From the NCBI GenBank assembly GCA_905331475.1, contig CAJNYU010002676.1, forward strand, positions 186,001 to 250,000: a DNA stretch of 64,000 nucleotides, given 5' to 3'. Positions 1-11,248 of this stretch are shown piece by piece. The notes under the pieces were generated by a model, which worked only from the letters and a program-made list of their open reading frames with translations, did no database searches and had not been told where the DNA came from. The DNA comes from Rotaria socialis (taxonomy: Eukaryota; Rotifera; Eurotatoria; Philodinida; Philodinidae). The translations under genes and the position numbers were made by a program. Each line of letters begins with the position of its first letter. Position 1 is the first letter of the stretch.

Positions 1-378
1 ATCTACCTATGCGTGGTATTTCTCGACCAGGCTTAGCAATCGTACTTATTGCAAGTCGTCCGAATATAGGCGATGGTCATTACGATGTTGCAGTACTCAA
101 AGGACATCCTCAAACGTTACGTAAACATCGAAATGTAACATTTGATGATAAACCTGAAGTTCGATCATTTGAAACAAATGCTGACGAACATCAACAACAG
201 CAACAACAACAAATGCTTAAAACCGCACAAACAAATTCTAATGCATCATTACAACAACAACAACAACAAGCATCAATAATGAATCCAGCTTTGTTAGCTG
301 CACATCAAGCACAATTTTTTGCTAACCCATTCATGTATACACCATTTACATTTGCTACTCCTCAACCACAACAATCCC

Positions 379-412
<34 letters not shown>

Positions 413-719
413 GCAGCAGCAGCAGCAGCAACAACAACAACAACAGCAACAACAACAATTACCAAGTTCGCCTTCAATGATTCGAGCTACCAATCCGAAT
501 ACAGCAAATAATAATCAAACGAAATCGAATATCACCGGTGCTACAAATTCCACAATACCTGCTACAACTATGATGATACAACCGCAAATGCCATTTATTC
601 AAATGCCACAAGCACAACCAACATTTGTTTATACTCCACTAATGCATACAGCACAACAGCCAACCGCAACGAATGGAACTGCTACCTTCTTTTATACGCC
701 AGCGAACTATCCCATGTGA
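1..719 (+). CDS. Polyglutamine-rich protein, 3' end (5' part off the window)
   Basis: The frame is open from base 3 through the first ATG (base 9) to the TGA at 717-719, so this is the last coding part of a longer gene cut by the left edge. The visible tail is about 238 residues. It starts with a folded-looking stretch (ISRPGLAIVLIAS...), then RKHRNVTFDD. RNVTF fits the RVxF docking consensus for protein phosphatase 1, an inference from pattern only. The rest is low complexity: three glutamine runs, the longest about 27 Q (roughly 380-460) in mixed CAA/CAG codons, then a Thr/Asn/Pro/Met-rich tail ending in YPM. Tails of this kind are common in RNA-binding and transcriptional proteins, but no domain identifies this one. 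A possible poly(A) signal (AATAAA-like) lies near 768. Family unknown. Confidence 0.75.
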
Positions 720-3286
720 TTTTTATTTGATATTTAGAACAAACAAATTTACAAAGCGTTTTTTTAAATAAAATCTAATGTGAAAATGACTTGCTCATTA
801 TTTCTAAGAAAACAAATGTAGATCAATGTGTGTAGTTGTAAACACACAAGTTCGATAAATTTTTTTTATTAATAGATGCAAATTTATAACATTAATAAAT
901 ACTAAATTATCAAAAATCGCTATGCACTATTGATGAAGCGCGCTTTGATTCCAACTGTCATTTGATTTCCATGAGTAACCATATTACTAGTTGTTAGAAA
1001 TTAAAGCAAAAAATATTTTTGATATAATAAAGAAGTCGACTATGATTAGATTTTGCTTCATTTGAATTGGCAATGATCGATTTATGAGTACTAGGTCATC
1101 GTAAACTTGTTTGCTCAAAAACTTCATTGTTGATTAACGTGTGACTTTCTATCTAGCCGCATAAAAATAAAATTCTGATACTTTTTTCAGTAGATTTGTG
1201 CAACGCAAAACATATATTTTCCGTTGTTTAACAGTTAAAATAACGACGTGACATCTTAGTAATCATCAACAAATTCAAGTCATGCTTCAAGACAACTCAA
1301 TTTAATAAAAGATAATTTAGCAACGGTTCAATAATGTAATAGAACGAAACAACATCGAACATATCAATTTAAGTTACTCAAAGCGTCTTATATAATTTGG
1401 ATTCTTTGATGTAGTTCATTTGATGAATATTAGTAATAATATATGATGATTGGATAGTTAGTAACATGCACATTCTAATGGGAGTTTCGCATAAATTAAT
1501 TTAGAAATTGATGCTCATAATTCATTCAACATGCAATGCTTCTAAAAACAAGCATAGGCGTCTGCCGTCAAATTCTAAGTCCGTCTAATCTTATGAATAT
1601 TCAGAAAGCAGCTCATCTTTAGTCTGGAAAAGAACAATGATTGTAATCAAAAATATTTGCATAAAGGTCAAAATTATTCTTATCATATTATTTTATATTG
1701 ATTTTTAAGTTGTGTTCGAAGAATTTTTAAGAATTATTTTTCAGGTTGATATAAACGTTACTGTCACAAACAACTTCAAGGAGTGTAAATGTGATTAAAT
1801 TGGAATAAGAAATTAATCGGTAGATTTTTAAAGGCATTTTCAAGCATCATTAAACTCTATGTCGATTTTTTCAAGTTGATTCAAGTCGTTTTCTATATTT
1901 CACCTGTTAGATCTTTTATACTTAAAAAAAATACGAAAGCTCATCTGAAACGGTGATTTTTGATTTTCATGGATGTTGATACTAAATCACCAGTGGCAGA
2001 ATTCATCCCAAGCGAAATTCGAAAATTCTGTTCATTTATAAATTATGTTGGTTTCTTTATTTCCTGTGTTATTGTGTACACACACTACCTAAGATCGAAA
2101 GCAGAATTTTGTAAGAATTCGGTATTCTCTACAGAATTTTGTATCAATAGAAGAATATATATATATATTTCTATCTGTCGAAACGGAAGTTTTGCTTAGA
2201 ATTTTGTTTAAAAGCAGAATTCTGAGTTTGTTATAAAACTTTCCTGTATTTTATTCAAAGGAATGCTGGTGTTTGAATTGGAGTCAGACGTTGAATACTC
2301 AATTTTCGAAGAATTTTTCAAATATTATTAGAATCTGCTGAAGGGTGTTTCTCATTAAAAGTTTCATATCTGAATTCAAATATGTTGATTTGTCGATCAA
2401 ATGAGTTTTACAAGGAAATCAATGCAGAAAAAAAGATTTTCAGCGCAACCCGATTGGAGCTAAAATGTGTTAATAGAATGAGATTTCATGATGTTTTTCG
2501 GAATAAGATAGAAAAAAATTAACGTTTTAACATTTGGAAGTTATTGAATATATTAATAGTGAACTGTAGTAGTACAGAGAAGACATATGAAGGCGATATA
2601 ACTAGTTGTTGATGTTGTTGATAAAAAATGTCGAAAGATTTTAATTATTTTGTGATACGAGCTGTGTACTTGATATATTTCTATAAAGATATATTTGACA
2701 AAAGTTTTCGACTAAATGGAACAAATGAACATTATAGATATGCAAACGAGGATCGAAGCTGTTGTTTATGCTTGGCTAATCTATTATCATAGATTATCAT
2801 AAACATTTATAAAATAAACTTTTGTTGATGAAATAATGGCTACCTTGAAATGATTGAATGTAACAATTATTCACTACATGTGATAATTAATTAATTCTCT
2901 CTCAAACGAAAATTTTATATCATCATTTTTGAGATTACCTACTTTAATCAAATTCAAACTTTGAAACAATATGATTCGATATATTGATACAAAAATTTTC
3001 AGTTAAACTATTGGTTTATTACTAAAATTAGATTTACGAATAAAAATAAATTGCAATATTTTTATTAGTTTAGGCGACTTAGCAAAACTCTTGTACCGAA
3101 TAGAATTAAAAAAATATAATCGGCCATATCTAAATCCTCTCAATAAAGTTGTATCTGTGAATATTAATTCTGAATAATATACGCGCCATGCTTATTAGTT
3201 GTTTTATCTATCTTTTATTAAGATAATTAAGTATTGTGATAATATCAATATATCTGGTGTACGTCAGTCTTTCTTTTTGTTGCTAA
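720..3286. other. Gene-free AT-rich stretch
   Basis: No coding region with convincing composition or splice structure was found on either strand. The only notable item is the 33-bp repeat copy at 2074-2106. The short open frame near 1960-2199 runs through that repeat and a TA microsatellite and is not credible as a gene. Confidence 0.6.
2074..2106 (-). repeat. 33-bp dispersed repeat, copy 1 (inverted relative to 4935)
   Basis: Read on the minus strand this segment matches 4935-4967 at 31 of 33 positions. It starts TTCTGCTTTCGATCT and ends GTGTGTGTACAC. The second copy ends exactly at the GTGTACAC tip of the fold-back element at 4960-5090, so this may be a remnant of the same repeat family. 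Confidence 0.7.
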
Positions 3287-4078
3287 CAGGGTGGCCAGAT
3301 CTTCTGAAAACTAGGAAAAATTTCTGAATTTTGAACATGTTTCTGATTTTTTTCTGAATTTGGAATATTTTCAAATCGCTGCTTTGCCACTGAAATTAAG
3401 TACGATCATAACCCATTACTATAATAAATCAATAGTATTTCATCAATTTTTTGTATTAATCATCTTTTACATTCCTCGTTCGAATTCTGGAGTCGAATTA
3501 ATTTTCGGTTATATGAAGCGTTTATAGTCCGATTATCGTAATCCAGTAATATAAAACCAGATAAAGCTTAACTTATAATAAAAGTGATTGGTAACAAGTC
3601 TTGCGAAGGTTTTTATTAGCAAATGTGTTATCTTAAACAAACTTCCTAGAGCAAATTCCAAAAGATACGAAATATGAATAACAATACCGAGATGATGGAA
3701 TCTAACGTTTTTTTCTTGTTGGATTTCTTAATCTACGCAGAATGCATGTGATTTAGTTTTGATCGTTTTCGTGAACGAGTTTTAAATTTAAAAAGAAGCT
3801 CAACATTGAGTACCTTTTATTCATGTTTGCGTATTAGCTAAACGATATATTCACTATAGTTTCTTTCGTTTTATTTAAATATCTTTGAAAATACAGTTCC
3901 AGTCGGTGAACAGAAATGCAGCAGGATTTTGGATGCCAGTATTTTAGCGGAAGGTGCACTAATTTGCCCAAAACTGCCATTTCTGATTAATTTCTGATTT
4001 TTCAGAGAAAGTTTCTGATCGTTTTCTGATTTTGAAAAAATATTTTCTGATTTTTCAATTTTTGATCTGACCACCCTG
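3287..4078. mobile_element. hAT-like non-autonomous DNA transposon (MITE), 792 bp
   Basis: The left terminus CAGGGTGGCCAGATC (3287-3301) is matched by its inverted counterpart GATCTGACCACCCTG (4064-4078), 14 of 15 bases. The flanks are GTTGCTAA (3279-3286) and GTTGCTCA (4079-4086), an 8-bp target-site duplication with one mismatch. An 8-bp duplication and CAGGG tips are typical of hAT elements. The interior has no transposase. Both ends carry several copies of a TTTCTGATTTT-type subterminal motif in the same orientation. The small minus-strand open frame inside (3871-4074) is made of these repeats and is not a gene. Confidence 0.88.
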
Positions 4079-4749
4079 GTTGCTCATCTATTTGACTCTT
4101 TATTTCTTTCTATTGTCCATTTATTAGCTTTTCATTTTCTACTCTTTCTTCTCTATGTCCTTCTCTCTTCTTAGGGTATATAAACGTGTGCTATACATGT
4201 AAACAATGTGACGATTTTAGATACAAGAAATGCTTGTACTGATGGAACTACGATTTATTTAGCTTCTTTATATCATAAATCACATCATTTACTCGTAGAA
4301 CACACCGTTAATATAACCAATGACGATGGGGAGAGAGAGAGAGACAGAGAAGACAGTAGAAAAGGAAAGGCTAATAAATGGACAATAGGAAGAAAGAAAG
4401 AGGCAAACAGATGAGTAACAGAAAGAAAAACTGACGGTATATTTGTTATTCAGGAAAATATCTGTATGCATGAAAACGTAGAATTATTCCTATTCTAATA
4501 AACTATAAATGATTCACAAAATTGTCTTTTTAATTAAAAATACAGATGACTTAGAGTTCGACGATTGTTTTTCCATTATGAATATAAAACACTGTTTATA
4601 AGAAATATTTGATATTTATATTTTTCTATCTTTAAATACAATCAATATACATAAATGTTAGTTCGATTGATGTCTTTTTACTACTTATTTGGTGCACCGA
4701 AAATTGAAAACAATTGTTTTTTGATGAATTCTTTTAAATCATTGATATT

Positions 4750-4779
4750 TAATCTACAATTAATATTAATTGTAGATTA
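4750..4779. repeat. 30-bp perfect palindrome
   Basis: The two 15-base arms (TAATCTACAATTAAT and its complement) are perfect and have no spacer. The symmetry stops at the next base on each side. It is purely AT-rich apart from the CTAC/GTAG pair and lies in gene-free DNA. Confidence 0.85.
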
Positions 4780-4934
4780 TTGATTTCTATTTTTATTTCT
4801 GTACACTGAAAAAAAACTAAGTCTAAAATCAGTGTCAATCTATTTAGCCTATGATAGATAGTCCTTAATATGTCTTATCATAGTAGACAGCGATTGCCAA
4901 TGTGTCTAACAGTAGCATATACGGGTTCATACCG

Positions 4935-4967
4935 TTCTGCTTTCGATCTAAGGTAATGTGTGTACAC
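4935..4967 (+). repeat. 33-bp dispersed repeat, copy 2
   Basis: This is the partner of 2074-2106 in opposite orientation, with two mismatches in 33. Its 3' end (GTGTACAC) overlaps the left tip of the fold-back element at 4960. Confidence 0.7.
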
Positions 4968-5090
4968 CGAGGGGGGAAAGCACGACTTCCGCACTTCGCG
5001 TACTTCACTTGTCCGCCCTTGTACTTCCACTCTACTCCCATCGTACTTCGAAGTACGGAAGTCGCGCTTCCCCCCCCCCTTGGTGTACAC
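4960..5090. repeat. Fold-back (inverted-repeat) element with G/C-run arms
   Basis: The left arm is GTGTACACCGAGGGGGGAAA, then GCACGACTTCCG (4960-4992). The right arm at about 5056-5090 is its inverted copy (CGGAAGTCGCGCTTCC, a long C run, TTGGTGTACAC). The loop is about 60 bp and itself contains a CGTACTTCGAAGTACG palindrome (5042-5057). The G and C runs differ in length, as expected from slippage. Small size and matched tips suggest a MITE-like or fold-back element. No clear target-site duplication was found. Confidence 0.72.
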
Positions 5091-6309
5091 AGAAACAAAG
5101 AATCTGTAAGAGACACAGGATTCTATATTGGTACTATTCATTGCGTATCAGAGTCATATACGTATTAATAGTGCAGAAGTCTTGTTGTTTTGCTTGTGAG
5201 AAGTCTGCCACCCTTCGTTAATATGACTAAATTCTCGTTGCACTTTAAAACATAGCTGTACGAAGTATTGCTTATTCATTTTTCAAAATCTTTGCTTTTA
5301 CTTTTATGTTTATCCTTAGCAATTTTGTTTGTGGAGAACATAAAATGTCCTTAAAAAGGTTCTCTCGCTCATCGCTCAAGCCATCTAGACAGAAAAAGAC
5401 TCCTTTTTTCTCTGCTCTCAGCCTAGATAAATGAAAAAAAGACAGGATGAATGAAGTGTAATAGGCAAAAATCTAATGTCAACACTGAAGTATTTTACTC
5501 AATAAAGCCAACACACTGCCAAGATGTTCTAAAATAAACATACTTCTTTTGTTGGTTTCTTTCAGGTGAAGTTGCAGCCTTGCTATTGATAGTTTCTTTC
5601 CAACAATCGAAAAAGAAAAAGAGAAGCAAACAACTTCAGATTATGAATGTTTAGATTTCATATATTTTCGTCTACATATACGCCCTATTGATGTATGTGA
5701 ATTAATATACGCTAATCACTCATCTATAACTATTCTCTAATAAAATTTACAACTGTATCGAAATGCATAGCCGCACAAAGCTTAAAAATCGCGACCAAAT
5801 GTGATAAAGAATTTTTGATACACAATTTGCTTTTGATTTCATTAAAGAAGATGAATCTTATTCATAATTAGTTTATTTTCTTAGACTAAACAGTAATATT
5901 CCTCTTTGAGATTGCTATAGAATCAAACAATACAACCAATCAAAAACACAATAGTCGAATTTTTCATAATATATATATATCATGTAATCAGTGCGAAGTT
6001 TATTCTATCCAAAGTGTTTTCTTTCAAAAATCCGAAAGTACCAACTAGACATTTAAGGAGAGCCTAGAATCTGAAGTTTCACATAAAGAAAATCGAGGTC
6101 TCGACAGGTCAAACGCATTCAAAATAATCGAAATTCTATCAAACAAAATTGAAGAGTTTATTTACCATATCTCACGTAGCGATGCAGCATACCCGAGACG
6201 ATTTGCAAAGTGTTGAAATGGACAATAAATTAAAAGGAATCCTCGCAAGACTGAGAGAAAAACAGAGAGAGAGAAGCAAAGCATTGAAATAAGTGTCTAT
6301 TATTCTTGC

Positions 6310-8876
6310 ATGACATCAACAACAGGAGCAGTCAGCAAAAAACAAAAAGTTTTCATCAATCACATTAATATAATTTTTGCTCGCAGCACAAAAACATTCA
6401 TGGGAGATTTTGAAAAGAATTTATCAAAACTTTCACCTACTGAATTTCAAGCGTATGGAATGAAATATGCAACCCAATTTGAATATCGCGTGGAGTTAGC
6501 TTGTCGAGTAGCGTCGAATTTTAAAGCTCAACATCTCGTTATTCTGGATGATGTTGCATTAACAGTATCGAAATCCGAGCGAGCAACCAGTTTTTTTGCT
6601 GTTCAGGTAAATTAGTTCATCAATTTCAGCAGACAAATTTCAGTTCTTGAGGTAATAAGAAATGACAAGATAACTTAATGAAAATTTCAGGTATACGTAA
6701 GAAGTAAATTCATTACTTTGAATTCTGTATCCATCTGTCGGTTTTCAGCTTTGTGCAAGCTTTTTGTTTTGATAGAAAACAGATAATAATGTGCTTTGTT
6801 TGACAGTGATTGTTCAAAGGAAATTTATTCAATGATAATGAGAAAAAAAAACTTCGCAAATATTTCGTTGTGCTACTCTCTCAATTCTGATAAATAAATA
6901 AACATTGCTTAATTCTTTTTTTCTATTTTCATTGTATGGAAAATAAATTTGAACGATCTAATCCTATTATTAAAAAGAGGAAACCACGATTTATTTTCGA
7001 TCGTTAATATATAAACCTGATTTAATGATTTTGATAAATTAAAATTTTGGTCTTCAATTTAAAATGCTCGCGGTTGTAGAAAGAAATTTTGCTTTTAATT
7101 AGCTATTGTAATAATGGTATTTTATTATCAGGGCTGTGATAGATCTTTATTGCCAGCTCTTTGGCTTGCCACGGGTTTCGAACAAGGTGTGACAATTGTT
7201 ACTTATGCACCAGCCAATCCAATTGAATTACGCGAATTTCTTAAAATTAAACAGAACTTTGAACAACGTTTAGACAGGCCTATTCCAATGCGCATCATCT
7301 ATCAAGGCCGAGATATTCTTTCTCTACAGCAGCAAGACCCAAGAGAATATACGCGTCTTTGTAAACAATGTCATGGCTCTCTACCACCATTTACCGATGA
7401 CTTTCATATTCAAGAACTCAAACGGCACTTCGATTTAATAACACAAGGTGCAACACGTTCGCTTGTCTTTCCCTTTGAAACAATGGAAATTCACCGACAA
7501 GAATTAGCTGCTTATACTAATATAGTTCTACCAGATTTGCCAACCATTGACAAAGCCAAACATAATTTTCTCCTGCGTAAGCATGGATTTAATGATTTAC
7601 CTCATTTACTTGTAAGTTTAAACGATTGATTTCTTCTTGACTAACATCATCTGGTTGAAAGCAAAAACTCGGTATTTAAATATTGATTTTTTTTCTATGA
7701 GAAGCAAAGTCTAGTTTTTAGACAAGACTGAAAATTAAGAATACACTAGTATGTATGTTGAGGAAATTTGATAATCATTTATTTGAGTTTCTTAAAATGA
7801 AAAGCGTGAATTGATAAATATGTATCTTTATTTTACAGATGGTTTTCATAGACGGATCAGTGATCGATGAGTACGAAGCCTACATTGCAGCGATGGCACG
7901 TCTATCATCTACAAACACATCACATAATCCAGAAAATGTGGCACGCTTCTCGCAATCGATTGTATCGGCAATTGATCGCTTGCATTTTGAGTTTCATTAT
8001 GAAAAAGTCTTTCTTAAATTAGACGCCATAGGAGCTGGAGGTTGGTCTTGTGTTTCACCCAGTGAAAATGCTCTTCTTTATGATTGGACACAAACTGTTG
8101 AAGTACGCGTTGCTTATTTAATTCGATACATAGAAAAGAATGTGCTTGAAGAACATTTACCATCGCACGCTGTTGTTGAAGAATTTATCGAAGCACAAAA
8201 GAGACCAGGCGACATAGATGCTGACTATACAGTGTGTGGCTTTGTACTCGATTCAATCTTCTATCCAACTTCAATTAATCTATGTGGAACTGATTCACGC
8301 GGTCAATATATTGAACAATGGACAGCACCAAAAGCTAGTCAAATGGATGATTCACCCACTATTTGGCAAAATATGTTTGAAATATATGCACGCATGGTTG
8401 CTATTGAAGCTGAACCGTTTTCATACAAGAATGGTATCTATGCTGGTGATATATTTCTTACTGTTAACAATGAATATAAGCAACGCGATTGGAATATTCG
8501 TCGTGGTGGACGGAGTTCACCTGAAACTTTCATTATGTTAGGCGAACCAAATTACGAAGCCAAAGTTAATATATCTATTCCTACAGAATTAACTTGTGAG
8601 AAACTTTTTGATCTTTATACACATGTTTGTGATCGACTTGCACAAGCCCCTTATCATATGTATCCATTTTCGACTGCTTATTGTTATTTTTGTAAATCTG
8701 CAGTGCCTAATTTTATTCGACTTAATCTTTTGATTCATCCAAAAGTACTTCTCCATAATGATGATAATACAAAATTGCCAAAAAATAAAAGTAGACAAAA
8801 AGTTTATGATATTGTTAAACAAATCATTGACGATGAGTTATTGAACAATGCAAAGACGAATGGCTTTTATTCTTGA
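6310..8876 (+). CDS. Putative pre-ATP-grasp / PGM1-like peptide ligase, 3 exons, about 604 aa
   Basis: Exons 6310-6606, 7132-7611 and 7839-8876 join in phase 0 at GT..AG sites. The start is the first ATG, and the stop is TGA at 8874-8876. The N-terminal part has the shape of bacterial pre-ATP-grasp domains (FARSTKTFMGDFEKNLSKLS: a nucleotide-fold strand followed by G-D and L-S). The third exon reads as an ATP-grasp core: KLDAIGAGGWSC (Gly-rich loop), VVEEFIEAQ (hinge Glu), GFVLDSIFYPTSIN, and RDWNIRRGGRSSPE near the C-terminus, where ATP-grasp enzymes carry their Mg-binding Asn and Arg. Enzymes of this type join a carboxylate to an amine using ATP, as in the peptide ligase PGM1 of Streptomyces. 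The substrate is unknown. Bacterial-style architecture inside a spliced animal gene suggests old horizontal transfer. The family call is from motif shape only, so a diverged relative is possible. Confidence 0.62.
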
Positions 8877-9815
8877 ATTTATCGTTCATTCTCTGAATAT
8901 TATTAATTAAACTTGATGTTTTCTTTCTTATGTAAATGTATATTTTTTTAAATTAAATAAACGTTTAATCAATTTAAGGCTGATGACCCGATTGTTCAAC
9001 ACAGAAAGTAGCATAGAAGACGATCAATAGAAAAAGAAGTAGCCTATTTGTAAGTTTATGTAGAAGCGATAAGAATACGTTACATTTTGGATGTCAAGGA
9101 GTCAAAATTGCACAGAAAATATTTTAGATTTCATTCTGCATTTATTTTTGGTCTCACAGAAACCCGAATGGGCATAGTTTGCACGCATTGAAATTTGTTG
9201 TGCCTTTATCATTGATGTATGTTCGTCAAAAATGTAACAAAATTAATTGTTCCTGACATTTTACTACAGTCTATCTAGTTGGACTATTGTTATTCTCATA
9301 GGTCCTCTGTTTTCGAGGGTTTTGCCAAAAAAAAAGGACAAGATAAATGATACAAAACTAGATGATTTTTTCCTCCTACAATGGTAGTCAGAGCAATATC
9401 TTTTTATGTTTTTGTTGGAGTGGGTGAGGAAGTCGCCGAAAATACAGTTACATGTGACTTCATGTTTATGAAGTCGATAGCATACTATTAATAGTGATTA
9501 TCTTCAAACTAGTAAAATGAATGTTGATTCAGAATCTTCTCTTCGCTTTCACCCCCTTACATCATAATCATTCGTTAAGATTAGTTCGAAAATTCATTTT
9601 AAATTTAATATTTTATACGAGTTTGTAAAATTCTTATGAGTATATAATTTATTTATCTTTGTATGACTCCTTTCACCAACGAATAACAAAAATATTTTTC
9701 TTCTCGTTCTGCCTATGGTAAAAGAAAGACTATGTTCTACCGATAGAATTGCACAATCATACTGGTTACTTATAACATACAACCACGTGTAGAAAACTCG
9801 TCATTATTCCGCTTG

Positions 9816-9846
<31 letters not shown>

Positions 9847-9985
9847 GTCTCTGAATGATTGTGCATGCGTTCAAAGTAATTGTTCTTCATAGATTCGGAA
9901 AAATCATTATGGCGAAGTCTTTTAATATCGTTGTAAAAAATCGAAGTCTTCATGCATTATTAAAGATTTACTTTCAATATTCTAG
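8877..9985. other. Intergenic, no gene seen; (AT)n microsatellite
   Basis: About 1.1 kb with no convincing coding sequence. An (AT)13 run lies at 9821-9846. The small minus-strand open frame at 9594-9782 has no splice or family support. A TTCTAG acceptor-like site directly precedes the next gene's ATG. Confidence 0.5.
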
Positions 9986-10552
9986 ATGATTCGTGAAAAG
10001 ATATCGCCTAGTTTAGATTCCATGCAAGAACTACATTTAAAACATGGTTGGATACCAGGATCACAGAGTATTCGACCCACTGATGATATCAAAGAGAAAA
10101 AACATAACTATATTACAAACATGCTGGATCGTTATGTTAGTCTTCAAGATTTTGTACTGCATCGATTTTTTGGATTGAAATATGTGGTTCAAGGAAATTG
10201 GAATAGTTCAAGAATGAGCGTATCTGATGAAGAAATTTCTGCAGCTCGAATCGCTGCTAAAACCGCTTCGAATACTCATGAATTTCGATTCGTTCCAAAT
10301 TTATTCTCCTATCAAGTTCCAACTGGTACCAATCATTATGTTATTTGGTTTCTTTTAAATGGCGATGAGCCTATTGATCCAACAACACAATCACCTATCC
10401 TCGATGATGAAATTAATTCGAGTATAGAAACAGCACTTGAACAGTTATTAGGTCCTACGAATAATAAATTTTCATTTGTTTGGTATCTCAATCCGAAACC
10501 AACTATTACTTCTCGTGTTTTATATCATGTGCAAGTCTTTTGGATACATTAA
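9986..10552 (+). CDS. DUF3605 family protein, 188 aa
   Basis: Single open exon. The protein shows the layout of DUF3605, a family best known from fungi: an N-terminal helical part with YVSLQDFVLHRFFGLKY, then FVPNLFSYQVPTGTNHYVIW (a Pro-Asn-x-Phe-x-Tyr...His-Tyr-x-x-Trp block) and a C-terminal VWYLNPKPTITSRVLYHVQV (Trp-x-x-Asn-Pro...His block). The biochemical role of the family is unknown to me. The ATG directly follows TTCTAG, so a 5' exon is possible, but I found none in phase. It lies on the same strand between the ATP-grasp gene and the sulfotransferase-like gene. A fungal origin by transfer is plausible but not shown. Confidence 0.68.
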   Translation: MIREKISPSLDSMQELHLKHGWIPGSQSIRPTDDIKEKKHNYITNMLDRYVSLQDFVLHRFFGLKYVVQGNWNSSRMSVSDEEISAARIAAKTASNTHEFRFVPNLFSYQVPTGTNHYVIWFLLNGDEPIDPTTQSPILDDEINSSIETALEQLLGPTNNKFSFVWYLNPKPTITSRVLYHVQVFWIH

Positions 10553-11248
10553 TAATCTTTTCAGAAAAAATATTTATCAGTCGCACGAGTCAAATTTTAT
10601 TTTATCTTTTTTATTTTTCATATTGTTAAGTCAGCGAATTTCAATAAATCAATAAACAACAAAATGCTGTTTCGAAAAATCAATAGACAACGGATTCAAC
10701 CAAGAAAAAACGATCTAATGAGCACTGATTCGATAGTCTCTATTTCATATAAAAAATTCGCAGTTGAGAAAGGTAGAGTGAGAGAGAACGTAATTTCCGT
10801 AGCAAGGTAAACACAGTGCAAAATGTAATAATGATAAAAAAAAGAGACACGAAATGACACGTGATTTTGTTTTTTCACGACGAAGATAAGCTGATTTTTC
10901 ATAGAGGTTATATATATAGGTGCAGATATCTATCAATCGTATATTGCATTATTATTCTCATTCATATTCTATCAGTCCTCAATCAACAGATAAACTTCAG
11001 TTTTGTACGAAACAGGTTAGTTATTATCAACTAAACTCGTTTTCAACCTTGTTGAAACCTCGAACATTCATTTCTTCTGCGATTCACATAACAAAGGCGT
11101 TTGCAGAGACTACTAAATTGTAGAATAGTCTTCCATTGATTAACTAATGTTTTTTATATGCACACAAAAATATCGACTCATTTCCACTTTGAACATTCTA
11201 ATCTAAAGTCAATGCAAATAATAATTTTCCTTTTTGTAGAAGGTAAAC

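Larger units (their letters stand above)
4079..6309. other. Gene-free repeat-bearing stretch
   Basis: No gene was recognised. It holds a 30-bp perfect palindrome (4750-4779), the second 33-bp repeat copy (4935-4967), a fold-back element (4960-5090) and GA-rich low-complexity sequence near 4330-4400. The overlapping open frames on both strands at 4865-5221 come from the fold-back element. Confidence 0.55.

Noticed and set aside
3871-4074. 67-residue minus-strand open frame
   Set aside because: It lies wholly inside the hAT-like MITE and is made of its subterminal TTTCTGATTTT repeats.
4208-4414. 68-residue plus-strand open frame rich in Arg/Glu/Asp
   Set aside because: The open frame comes from a GAGA-type low-complexity run; no splice or family support.
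4865-5221. Several overlapping open frames on both strands
   Set aside because: Symmetrical by-products of the fold-back element.
9821-9846. AT dinucleotide run as a promoter element
   Set aside because: A plain microsatellite about 140 bp before the DUF3605 start; no further signal.
10920-11123. 67-residue plus-strand open frame before the sulfotransferase-like gene
   Set aside because: No recognisable domain. A GT follows an ACAG inside it, but I could not join it in phase to 11249.
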